A stretch of 13,268 nucleotides of DNA from Halanaerobium sp051746665 (lineage in GTDB: Bacteria > Bacillota > Halanaerobiia > Halanaerobiales > Halanaerobiaceae). A model generated the notes under the pieces. It saw nothing but the letters and a program-made list of their open reading frames with translations. It had not been told where the DNA came from and did no database searches. A program made the translations under genes and the position numbers. Positions 6,787-13,138 of the stretch are shown one piece after another. Each line of letters opens with the position of its first letter. Position 1 is the first letter of the stretch. The stretch spans positions 1 through 13,268 of the forward strand of contig JBNJFG010000059.1 of the NCBI GenBank assembly GCA_051746665.1. The letters run 5' to 3'.

Positions 6787-7710
6787 CTAATTGATTTCCT
6801 CTTTTAGTTCTGGGAAAATAGCTTTAATTAACTCTTTATAACCTTCTATGATTCTCGGTGAAGGTCGATTAACTAAATCCTGATTGACTAAATATAACCG
6901 ATCATTTTTAAAAGCAGAAATTTCTCTAAGGATTTTTTTCTCTCTCAGACTTTCTAAAGTTAAATCCTCTAAACTGCTGTGCTGACTGCTGATATAAACT
7001 TCCGGGTCAGCAGCAATTAAACTTTCCATATTATATGTCGGCCAGCTTCCCTGGGCCTCACGCCCCACATTATAGCCTCCAGCAGCATCAATCAAACTAT
7101 CAATAAAAGTTCCACTGCCGGCTGTATATAATGGATCTGACCAGATCTCATAAAAAACCCTTTTGCGGTCATTATTTTCAAGTTTTTTAGCAACTAACTT
7201 TTTTAAGCTTTGATATTCTTTTTCCATCTCTGCAGTAAGCTCTGTTCCAGCACTTTGAGCAGAGCTTAAATAAGAAATATCCTTAATCATTTCTATTGTA
7301 TCATTAATTGAGCCAGGTTTAAAACCAATATTTTTAATTCCCAATTCTGTTAGCCGATTTAGAATTTCAATTTTACTCACAGATTCAGCAATCACAAGGT
7401 CTGGCTCTAAAGAAATTATCTTCTCAATATTCGGCTCATCAATTCTCCCTACATCCTCTTTATTCAATGCTTCTTCTGGATAATCACAGGCTGAACTAAC
7501 AGCTACAAGTTTGTCTTCAAGCCCGAGAGCATAAATTATTTCTGTAATTGCTGGTGCCAGCGAAATAATCCTCTGCACTTTTTTTTCAATTACAATTTCT
7601 CTACCCAGATCATCAGTATAATCAATTGGAAAATCAGCAGCCAGCACTGCTGTAGAAGCAGCAACTAAAATAAAACTAATTACAAGCATCAGAAAAATTA
7701 TTTTTTTCAT
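6787..7710 (-). CDS. BtuF-like periplasmic substrate-binding protein (cobalamin/iron-complex ABC uptake family)
   Basis: 307-residue exported binding protein of the helical-backbone class (Peripla_BP_2, as in BtuF, FhuD and HmuT). It has a Lys-start signal peptide with hydrophobic core (1-24) and a likely signal peptidase I site at AVLA/A. The first lobe follows with DDLGREIVIEKKVQRIISLA (34-53), PAITEIIYALG and CDYPEEA (75-81), then EPNIEKIISLEPDLVIA, and the second lobe with YTAGSGTFIDSLIDAAGG. The SLAPxxTE and CDYP pattern is closest to BtuF-like proteins, so a corrinoid is the first guess; heme or siderophore cannot be excluded. There is no lipobox cysteine, so it should be free in a periplasm rather than lipid-anchored, consistent with a diderm cell. 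No permease or ATPase gene is adjacent, so it must use a transporter encoded elsewhere. AGGTG precedes the ATG by about 7 nt; the gene starts 29 nt after nadE. Confidence 0.85.
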   Translation of the reverse strand: MKKIIFLMLVISFILVAASTAVLAADFPIDYTDDLGREIVIEKKVQRIISLAPAITEIIYALGLEDKLVAVSSACDYPEEALNKEDVGRIDEPNIEKIISLEPDLVIAESVSKIEILNRLTELGIKNIGFKPGSINDTIEMIKDISYLSSAQSAGTELTAEMEKEYQSLKKLVAKKLENNDRKRVFYEIWSDPLYTAGSGTFIDSLIDAAGGYNVGREAQGSWPTYNMESLIAADPEVYISSQHSSLEDLTLESLREKKILREISAFKNDRLYLVNQDLVNRPSPRIIEGYKELIKAIFPELKEEIN

Positions 7711-7739
7711 TTAATACACCTCAGCTCAAACTTTAGTGA

Positions 7740-8498
7740 TTATAATATTACATCTCTTCTGGGAATAGGGACAGGTGCTACTTTATGACTGTTTTTAGAA
7801 GCTAATTTTTTAATCTTTGCTTCAACTTCTGGCTCTGCTTTACCACTTAAAATATACTGGTCGAGCTCTTCGTAACTGAACCCCATCTCAGATTCATCTG
7901 TCTGTCCATCCCAGAGACCAGCCGAAGGTTTTTTATCTATAATCTCAGCTGGAATATCCAGCACTCGGGCCAGCTCTTTAACCTCATGCTTTACTAATGA
8001 ACCAAGAGGTGCTAAATCGATACCGCCATCACCATGTTTGGTAAAATAACCAATTTTTAATTCACTCCAGTTATCTGTTCCGACAACCAGATAATTTTTA
8101 GCCTGGGCATAATAATATAAAGTAGTCATCCGCAGACGGGGCTTAATATTAGCTTCAGCTAATTCCCCTCCTTTAATACCAGATGATTTAAGATTATCTA
8201 ATAAGTGATCATAGACTTCACTTAAATCATTTTCTACTACTTTCATTTTAAATTTATTAGCTATTTTAAGAGCATCCTGTCTATCACTGCTGTTGGAATG
8301 GCAGGGCATAATTACGGTCAGCAGCTCTTGCTCAAAAGCCAGCTGTGCTAATCTTGCAGTAACTGCTGAATCGATTCCTCCACTCAGACCAACTACCGCT
8401 CCTTTCAAACCTGCATTTTTTACTTTTTCCTGCAGCCAGGAAACTAAATTATCTTTAATTTTTTCATAATCATTGTCTGCAATTAATTTTTTATCCAT
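7740..8498 (-). CDS. nadE: NH3-dependent NAD+ synthetase
   Basis: Amidates nicotinic acid adenine dinucleotide to NAD+ using ATP and ammonia in the cytosol. The 252-residue protein has the N-type ATP pyrophosphatase loop GLSGGIDSAVTARLA (37-51), TDNWSELKIGYFTKHGDGG for the dinucleotide-binding region, LAPLGSLVKHEVKELA, KKPSAGLWDGQTDESEMGFS and a C-terminal HKVAPVPIPRR. There is no N-terminal nitrilase/glutaminase domain, so it is the short ammonia-using form. The ATG at 8498 overlaps the TAA of the upstream pseudokinase-like gene by one base (TAATG), giving tight translational coupling. That pairing links NAD supply to a membrane protein of unknown role. Confidence 0.95.
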   Translation of the reverse strand: MDKKLIADNDYEKIKDNLVSWLQEKVKNAGLKGAVVGLSGGIDSAVTARLAQLAFEQELLTVIMPCHSNSSDRQDALKIANKFKMKVVENDLSEVYDHLLDNLKSSGIKGGELAEANIKPRLRMTTLYYYAQAKNYLVVGTDNWSELKIGYFTKHGDGGIDLAPLGSLVKHEVKELARVLDIPAEIIDKKPSAGLWDGQTDESEMGFSYEELDQYILSGKAEPEVEAKIKKLASKNSHKVAPVPIPRRDVIL

Positions 8499-9853
8499 TA
8501 TTCTTCCCTCCAGGGATATTTTCCAGCTATCATCTCGCTCATATCTCCATTAATTTTCTTTATTTTCCAGATACCATCAATTTTTTCAACTAACAGTTCA
8601 TCTTCTAATTTAACCGAATAAAGTTTTTCGCTATCTCTAAAATTAAATTCATAAAAAGCTTTAAAAATATGGCTGTTTTCTGTATCTGAAACCTTTTTTA
8701 AACTAAAGTTTTCCAGACTGTAAACCTGTTTAATTTCTTTATCTGAATTTGGATCAGCAAAAGCTGACTGCATCTTTTCTATAACGTGGCTTTCCGATAT
8801 TAAACGCTCCATTTTTCCTAACTCAAATTCTGCTGCTTCATCAGCAAGTCTAATATCTTTAGCAGCTATTGCACCATAAAAATAATTTACTACTTCCTCA
8901 GGTGAATTATCAGCTGTGATCACCGCATCTGGTCCTGAACTCAAACCCCAGAATAAAGAAGCAAATAGAATAACAAAGAAAAGTAATGGCTTCCAGCTCT
9001 GTCTGAAAAAGAGCTTGACATTTTCTTTTTTTCGCTTTTTTTTCACTATCTTATTATCTATAATATTTTTTCTTTTCAAAAATGGCTGCAGCTCAAATTG
9101 ATTGTCCACAGCTGTTTGCTCTAGTTTTTTAAAAGCAATCTCTAAAGTCGGCCGCTTATTTTTTTCCCGGGCCAGCATTTTCATCAACAAATCATTCAGC
9201 CCATCATTGATCCGTGGCACCAGTGCCTTAAGTTCTAAAATGTTTTCACTCTGAATTTTGTTTAAAACCCGGGCCTGATCATTATCACTAAAAATTGTTT
9301 CAGAACTAAAAAAGTAATAGAAAACTGCAGCTGCATTAAAAAGGTATGAGTGCTGCTCCCAGGATTCACCTTCAATTATTTCTGGCGGCTTAAAATACTC
9401 AGAAGCCGGTGCTTTAAAATTAAATTCATTATAATTTCTTTTATTTCTCAGCATTTTTTCTGGCATCAAATAAATATCTTTCTGCCCGTCAATATAGAAA
9501 TTAGCAGCATTTATTCCCTTAGGAAAAATTTCTTTGATTAATTCAATATCATCCAGCAGTTCTAAAATTTCTTTGAATTCCTGTATTAATTTTTGAGAAC
9601 TAATAGAATTTTTATTTAAATATTCTACCAGTGGTTTTAAGTCTCGACTACCCTGATAAAGTAAATAATACTCACCATTTTCTCTAATTATATCCTGATA
9701 AGAAATAATCTTTGCTGGGAGTTCTGCTGGCATATTTTCTAGAGCATTTCTTACTCTTTTAACAACATCAAGCTGCACCCTTGAACGCGGCACACTATCT
9801 TTGAAAAGTTTTTCTTTGTGTAAGTTTTTGTTTTCCTCTTTGGCTTCACTCAT
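8498..9853 (-). CDS. Membrane-anchored pseudokinase-like protein with NTF2-like outer domain
   Basis: 451 residues from the ATG at 9853, preceded by GGGGGA about 7 nt upstream. A GTG at 9901 would add 16 residues but has no ribosome site and lies in a hairpin arm. Residues about 45-245 resemble a protein-kinase fold: IFPKGINAANFYID (109-122) sits at the catalytic loop, KPPEII (155-160) resembles the APE segment, and LLMKMLAREKNKRPTLEIAF (222-241) matches the kinase C-lobe end with Arg234. The glycine-rich loop, HRD aspartate and DFG are not present (LMP at the DFG place), so catalysis is unlikely. A basic stretch (260-279, rich in KKKRKK) precedes one membrane segment (about 289-305). The 145-residue outer part begins SPEEVVNYFYGAIAAKD, like NTF2/DUF4878-type folds. 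Topology: kinase-like part inside, NTF2-like part outside. It overlaps nadE by one base. The true ligand is unknown; the kinase-fold call is by pattern and moderate. Confidence 0.65.
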   Translation of the reverse strand: MSEAKEENKNLHKEKLFKDSVPRSRVQLDVVKRVRNALENMPAELPAKIISYQDIIRENGEYYLLYQGSRDLKPLVEYLNKNSISSQKLIQEFKEILELLDDIELIKEIFPKGINAANFYIDGQKDIYLMPEKMLRNKRNYNEFNFKAPASEYFKPPEIIEGESWEQHSYLFNAAAVFYYFFSSETIFSDNDQARVLNKIQSENILELKALVPRINDGLNDLLMKMLAREKNKRPTLEIAFKKLEQTAVDNQFELQPFLKRKNIIDNKIVKKKRKKENVKLFFRQSWKPLLFFVILFASLFWGLSSGPDAVITADNSPEEVVNYFYGAIAAKDIRLADEAAEFELGKMERLISESHVIEKMQSAFADPNSDKEIKQVYSLENFSLKKVSDTENSHIFKAFYEFNFRDSEKLYSVKLEDELLVEKIDGIWKIKKINGDMSEMIAGKYPWREE

Positions 9854-9893
9854 AGCAATTCCCCCAGCAGTAATTAAATTAGAATAAGCAAAG

Positions 9894-9924
9894 TTATCCA
9901 CCCAAATAATTCTCGGGTGGATAA
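9894..9924. other. 10-bp GC-containing hairpin between pgi and the pseudokinase-like gene
   Basis: TTATCCACCC (9894-9903) and GGGTGGATAA (9915-9924) are perfect inverted arms around an 11-nt loop. On the minus strand it is followed by a loosely T-rich stretch (CTTTGCTTATTCTAATTT), so it could end pgi transcripts imperfectly, or form a 5' leader structure just downstream of the tandem TATAAT. Each arm also matches the DnaA box TTATCCACA at 8 of 9 positions. Which role applies cannot be settled from sequence. Confidence 0.5.
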
Positions 9925-9934
9925 ACTCTGTTAG

Positions 9935-9949
9935 TTATTATAATTATAA
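9935..9949 (-). promoter_or_regulatory. Tandem TATAAT overlapped by a PerR-like box
   Basis: Read on the minus strand, two TATAAT hexamers lie end to end (9948-9943 and 9942-9937), a plausible -10 for the pseudokinase/nadE run, although no good -35 sits 16-18 nt upstream (best TTTTAA). The plus-strand 15-mer TTATTATAATTATAA matches the B. subtilis PerR consensus TTATAATNATTATAA at 13 of 14 fixed positions. The local AT-richness makes chance matches fairly likely. Confidence 0.4.
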
Positions 9950-9961
9950 ATGACAATCATT
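9949..9961. promoter_or_regulatory. Fur-like inverted repeat
   Basis: AATGACAATCATT is an inverted repeat (AATGA / TCATT, 3-nt spacer) that matches the core AATGATAATCATT of the Fur box at 12 of 13 positions; the outer flanks match poorly. It touches the tandem TATAAT of the downstream minus-strand run, where a repressor could act. An iron link would fit the binding-protein gene in that run, but this is inference. Confidence 0.35.
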
Positions 9962-9985
9962 AAAAATAGATGAATTTTTAATGAT
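9956..9985. repeat. 12-bp perfect AT-rich palindrome after pgi
   Basis: ATCATTAAAAAT (9956-9967) and ATTTTTAATGAT (9974-9985) pair perfectly around the 6-nt loop AGATGA. It lies 28 nt past the pgi stop on the minus strand. It lacks a GC stem foot and a clean T run for a standard terminator, so it may be either a weak transcript end or an operator half overlapping the Fur-like site. Confidence 0.55.
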
Positions 9986-10013
9986 AAATCTATTCAATCA
10001 GTTAAAATCTGAA

Positions 10014-11432
10014 CTATAAAATCAAATCGTCTTTGTGTTTTGCAGATTCATCATATTCTTCTTTTTTCTCCTGATAACCATCACGGCCGAAAATACCATA
10101 GGTATAATTTTTACCTAATTCAACTCCAGGCTGATTAAAGGCATCAACATCTAATAACTCACCTGTTACAGCTGTTTGGAATTCAAAGAAGTATAATAAC
10201 TGGCCTAAGGTGAATTCATTTACCTCCGGCACCTTAAGAGTTTGATTCATTCTTTCTCGCTTATTTAAAGCAAGCTCTGTTGCCCATTTTTCAGTATTAA
10301 TTAATTCATCAAAACTATGGCCTCCTAAATAACCAAGACCAGCTAAATCTTGATAAGCACCAGGTATTTCTAATTCTTCTCCGAAATTTTCTACTTCAAG
10401 GAAAGTAATAATCTTATCAAAAGGACCTTCCATATAAAGTTGAGCCTGTGAATGCTGATCAGTTGCACCTAAAGCTTTAATTGGAGTTGGACCAACATTT
10501 ATTTTATTACCCTGGCGATCCACTTCTTTACCTAATGATTCTGCCCATAACTGTCGGTACCAGTCAGCTACATCACTGAGGCGATCAGAATAAGGCATCA
10601 TAACAGACATAACCTTGCCTTTTTTATAGGCCAGATACTGAATTAAACCATTAACTAAAGCAGGATTTTTCCAAAAATCATCCTGACGACAGATCTTGTC
10701 CATATATGCTGCACCATCAAGTAATTTTTCAATATCTACTCCGGTCATTGCAGCTGAAAGAAGTCCTACTGGTGTTAGAACAGAGAATCTTCCCCCTACA
10801 TTATCTGGAATAAAGAATTTTTTCATGTTTTCTCTTCTGGCAATTTCTATTAAATAACCTGAATCTTTACTTGTGGTAGCAATAAAATGTTCTCCAACAT
10901 TTTCTTCACCAACAGCATCAGCAATAAACTTACGGGCCAGCAAAAACTGACTCATTGTTTCAGCTGTGCTTCCTGATTTAGAAATCACATTAAAGAGAGT
11001 CTTTTTCGGATCAAGTTTCTCAAATAAAGCTTTAATTCCCTCTGGATCAACATTATCACTAACAAAAAGACGTGGGTAACCATTACGCGCTTCTTCAAAT
11101 AGATTATAGTGGGGATCATTAACTGCAGTCTGAACTGCAATATTTCCAAGTGCAGATCCTCCAATACCTAATACTACAAAATTATCAAACTTGTCTTTCA
11201 ATTCTTCAGCAGTTTCCTTAAGTTCTTTTACAACTTCTTCTTGTTTATATGGCAGTTCCATAAAACCCATCTTTCCTTCAGCTTCCGCCTCAAGAATATT
11301 TTGATGTGCTTTAAGAGCTTCTTCTTTTGCATCCTCTAATTCTTCCACTGTCAAACCATGTTCTTCACCAATCATTTCTGCAAAAACATTGTTAATATCC
11401 AGTTTCAATCTTAAATTTTCCTGTACAGACAT
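10014..11432 (-). CDS. pgi: Glucose-6-phosphate isomerase
   Basis: Interconverts glucose 6-phosphate and fructose 6-phosphate in glycolysis/gluconeogenesis and feeds hexose phosphates to envelope sugar synthesis. The 472-residue protein has LGIGGSALGN (88-97), SKSGSTAET for phosphate binding (151-159), the family signature DNVGGRFSVLTPVGLL (210-225) and QLWAESLGKEVD, with catalytic Glu298. ATDQHSQAQL carries His327 for ring opening, and QPGVELGK ends at Lys441. It belongs to the shorter bacterial form (about 450 aa) rather than the 550-residue E. coli form. AAGGAGG is 7 nt before the ATG. It has its own promoter upstream and a 160-nt palindrome-rich gap downstream, so it is probably a separate unit from the pseudokinase/nadE run, though read-through is possible. 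Confidence 0.97.
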   Translation of the reverse strand: MSVQENLRLKLDINNVFAEMIGEEHGLTVEELEDAKEEALKAHQNILEAEAEGKMGFMELPYKQEEVVKELKETAEELKDKFDNFVVLGIGGSALGNIAVQTAVNDPHYNLFEEARNGYPRLFVSDNVDPEGIKALFEKLDPKKTLFNVISKSGSTAETMSQFLLARKFIADAVGEENVGEHFIATTSKDSGYLIEIARRENMKKFFIPDNVGGRFSVLTPVGLLSAAMTGVDIEKLLDGAAYMDKICRQDDFWKNPALVNGLIQYLAYKKGKVMSVMMPYSDRLSDVADWYRQLWAESLGKEVDRQGNKINVGPTPIKALGATDQHSQAQLYMEGPFDKIITFLEVENFGEELEIPGAYQDLAGLGYLGGHSFDELINTEKWATELALNKRERMNQTLKVPEVNEFTLGQLLYFFEFQTAVTGELLDVDAFNQPGVELGKNYTYGIFGRDGYQEKKEEYDESAKHKDDLIL

Positions 11433-11475
11433 CCTAACTCCTCCTTAGATTCTTATGTCGTCTCTTAAATTAATA

Positions 11476-11491
11476 ATACTATCACAAGTAT
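11476..11491. repeat. Inverted repeat over the pgi -10 region
   Basis: ATACT (11476-11480) and AGTAT (11487-11491) flank a 6-nt spacer and overlap the pgi -10 hexamer, a location where a regulator would block the promoter. The minus-strand sequence TACTTGTGATA within it recurs on the plus strand at 11629-11639, in the stem-loop after the neighbouring gene. Five-base arms are short, so chance is possible. Confidence 0.3.
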
Positions 11492-11515
11492 ATATTTTTC
11501 AGCACTATTTTGCAA
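11487..11515 (-). promoter_or_regulatory. Sigma-A-type promoter for pgi
   Basis: On the minus strand, TTGCAA (11515-11510) and TATACT (11492-11487) are separated by exactly 17 nt. Transcription would start near 11480, giving a leader of roughly 48 nt before the pgi ATG with its AAGGAGG site. Both hexamers match the consensus at 4-5 of 6 positions. Confidence 0.65.
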
Positions 11516-11610
11516 GATTTTGTGTGCCTTTATCTGCAGCTTCCGTTTACTGTTCCTTTTTTTGCCAAATTATAACGGCTGTTTTCTATTCTAATCAATT
11601 AAAAAATATA

Positions 11611-11644
11611 TTAAAAAGAAAAACACCCTACTTGTGATAAGTAG
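11611..11644 (-). terminator. Intrinsic terminator after the exported Asn-rich protein gene
   Basis: On the minus strand CTACTT (11644-11639) pairs with AAGTAG (11633-11628) around a 5-nt loop, followed shortly by GGGTGTTTTTCTTTTT. It begins 16 nt past the stop codon of the upstream gene. The stem is only 6 bp, but the T-rich tail and position are right. Confidence 0.6.
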
Positions 11645-11659
11645 AGCATTTATATTTGC

Positions 11660-12454
11660 TTATTTTTTTGCATTTTCATTTGCGTTAGAGTTTGGAGAGT
11701 TATCGGATGATTTTCCTTTATTTTTCGATTTCGACTTATTAGAATTTCCGTTTCCATTATTAGCATTATTCGAAGCATTGTTTGCTCCTCTATTTTCTAG
11801 AGCTGCATTTGAAGCTGAATTTAATTTGTTCTTTCTATTATTTTTTCTTTCAATTTTTGTTTCTTCACGTGCTTCTTTTCTATATGAGGCTGCTAATTGT
11901 TTTAATTCAGAAGTTTCAATCTCCCCATTTTCTTCTATAATATCAGCTATATCAGAGGCAAAAGCATCAGTATACTCGCCTGACAGATCTTCACGACTTA
12001 ACTTGCGCAGCTCAAGAGCAGTTTGAAAGGCCAATTGACCAGAATTTTCTTGATCCTGATAACTATTTATCATTTCCAGAGCTTTTTCCTCATCGAATAA
12101 ATCATTACTTTCAATCTCTGCCAGATTTCTCAAAATAACAAATCCCTGACCTAAGCTAATTTCTTCATTTATTATTTTATCAACTACTGAACTCATACTT
12201 TGTATATTTAAACTTTCATTATAAGAAATTAATTTTATTTTTAAAGTTTCAATTTCCAGTCCACTTAAATCTTCATTTGTGGTTAAATCTGCTAGCAGTT
12301 CATCGAAATCTTCAGAATAAGTTGCTTCAGTTTCGTCTGTGATTTCCGGATTCTGCTGATCAATATCTTGGGTAACCTGAGCCAGAGTTAAAGCTGGAAC
12401 AAAGGCAAAAATCATTAATGTGAGAACAAGTAAAATACTCAATTTATTTTTCAT
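11660..12454 (-). CDS. Exported protein with acidic middle and Asn/Lys/Ser-rich basic tail, function unknown
   Basis: 264 residues with a typical signal peptide: MKNKLSILLVLTLMIFAFVP, then a likely signal peptidase I site at LTLA/Q (25/26). No lipobox and no cysteine at all. Residues about 26-190 are acidic and predicted largely helical (repeated Glu/Asp/Leu/Ile, e.g. EDLSGLEIETLKIKL, EISLGQGFVILRNLAEIE). From about 193 the charge flips: the last 60 residues are about one third Asn with many Lys and Ser (GANNASNNANNGNGNSNKSK) and look disordered. GAGGGGG lies 9 nt before the ATG. It has its own promoter and terminator, so it is a single-gene unit. The bipolar charge and low-complexity tail suggest binding to cell wall, outer membrane LPS or nucleic acid, but nothing proves it. 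I do not recognise the family. Confidence 0.85.
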   Translation of the reverse strand: MKNKLSILLVLTLMIFAFVPALTLAQVTQDIDQQNPEITDETEATYSEDFDELLADLTTNEDLSGLEIETLKIKLISYNESLNIQSMSSVVDKIINEEISLGQGFVILRNLAEIESNDLFDEEKALEMINSYQDQENSGQLAFQTALELRKLSREDLSGEYTDAFASDIADIIEENGEIETSELKQLAASYRKEAREETKIERKNNRKNKLNSASNAALENRGANNASNNANNGNGNSNKSKSKNKGKSSDNSPNSNANENAKK

Positions 12455-12482
12455 TATTTGTTACCCCCTCTTTCTACTCTTA

Positions 12483-12511
12483 AGTATACTACAGTTAGTA
12501 GTTTATAACAA
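12483..12511 (-). promoter_or_regulatory. Sigma-A-type promoter for the exported Asn-rich protein
   Basis: On the minus strand TTGTTA (12511-12506) and TATACT (12488-12483) are spaced by exactly 17 nt, with start expected near 12476 and a leader of about 20 nt. An ACTAC/GTAGT inverted repeat with a 5-nt spacer (12488-12502) sits between the hexamers and could be an operator. Confidence 0.65.
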
Positions 12512-12619
12512 ACTTATTTACCCGGTTTTAGCTTTATATTGTGTTTTTTGAATATAATTTCGCTGATTGTAAAGTAATTAACTTTTTTTCTAAGCTTTTA
12601 AGCATAAGATGAATGCAAA

Positions 12620-12641
12620 GATACCCCATAAGGGTATTATC
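12620..12641. promoter_or_regulatory. C-tract/G-tract palindrome before the split permease (CsoR/CstR-type operator candidate)
   Basis: ATACCCCATAAGGGTAT (12621-12637) has 6-bp perfect arms ATACCC/GGGTAT around a 5-nt centre, with GAT/ATC-like extension outside. The layout TACCCC-N-(A/G)GGGTA is that of operators bound by CsoR/CstR/FrmR-family repressors. It ends just before the AAGGAGG ribosome site at 12642-12648. The rest of the upstream region (12512-12619) is AT-rich, with only a weak promoter candidate (TTGAAT, 16 nt, TAAAGT, 12549-12576). As RNA it could also form a small hairpin hiding translation. Confidence 0.45.
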
Positions 12642-12655
12642 AAGGAGGGAAATTA

Positions 12656-13138
12656 ATGTATACACTTTATTATATTGCTGGAATTGCAGTTATAGTTTCA
12701 TTTTTTACGGATAAAGAAAAAACTTTTAAAGGGTTAAAGATTGGCTGGAAGAAATTCTCTAAAATTCTGGGCACTTATCTCAAATTATTGATTATTTTAT
12801 CATTTATTCTGCTCATTTCTGATCAATTTATAATTAATTATCTTGGCGGCCAGGCTCCATTTATCGGAATGATTATGGGCTTGATTATCGGATCAATTAC
12901 TATGATGCCCGGTTTTATAGCTTATCCCCTGGCAGGAATATTAGTTTCTAAAGGAGTAAATTATATGGTCGTAGCTGCCTTTATCACAACTTTAATGCTG
13001 GTTGGAGTGGCAACTTATCCAGTTGAAAAAGAATATTTCGGAATTAAAGCAACTATCTGGCGGAATATTGCTGGTTTTATCATCTCAGCTCTGATCGCTG
13101 TTTCTACAGGAATTTTATACGGAGAGGTGTTAATCTAA
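12656..13138 (+). CDS. Half-length permease of the YraQ/UPF0718 (COG0701, DUF318) family, first gene of a split pair
   Basis: 160-residue inner-membrane protein, about half of a full YraQ-type permease (roughly 300-350). Hydrophobic segments lie at about 1-17, 38-60, 67-95, 103-122 and 137-156. The family hallmark is the polar-kinked helix GSITMMPGFIAYPLAGILVSKGV (79-101), followed by AAFITTLMLVGVATYPVEKE (107-126). COG0701 members include arsenical and other soft-element or thiol-linked exporters; the substrate here is unknown. AAGGAGG is 7 nt before the ATG. The stop shares a base with the ATG of the next gene (TAATG), so the two are coupled and probably form one heteromeric transporter. 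The divergent neighbour has its own promoter. A CsoR-like palindrome precedes the gene. Confidence 0.8.
   Translation: MYTLYYIAGIAVIVSFFTDKEKTFKGLKIGWKKFSKILGTYLKLLIILSFILLISDQFIINYLGGQAPFIGMIMGLIIGSITMMPGFIAYPLAGILVSKGVNYMVVAAFITTLMLVGVATYPVEKEYFGIKATIWRNIAGFIISALIAVSTGILYGEVLI

Noticed and set aside
7711..7739. Cobalamin riboswitch before the BtuF-like gene
   Set aside because: The gap is only 29 nt and holds little beyond the ribosome site, so there is no room for the element.
9854..9901. GTG start giving a 16-residue longer pseudokinase-like protein
   Set aside because: No ribosome site before it, the codon falls in a hairpin arm, and the ATG at 9853 has GGGGGA at good spacing.
9894..9924. 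Replication origin suggested by DnaA-like boxes
   Set aside because: Only two imperfect boxes in one hairpin, no cluster, no unwinding element and no dnaA/dnaN genes nearby.
11433..11659. Small RNA or extra small gene in the 227-nt gap upstream of pgi
   Set aside because: The gap is explained by the pgi promoter and leader and a terminator; the remaining T-rich middle shows no convincing structure or start site.
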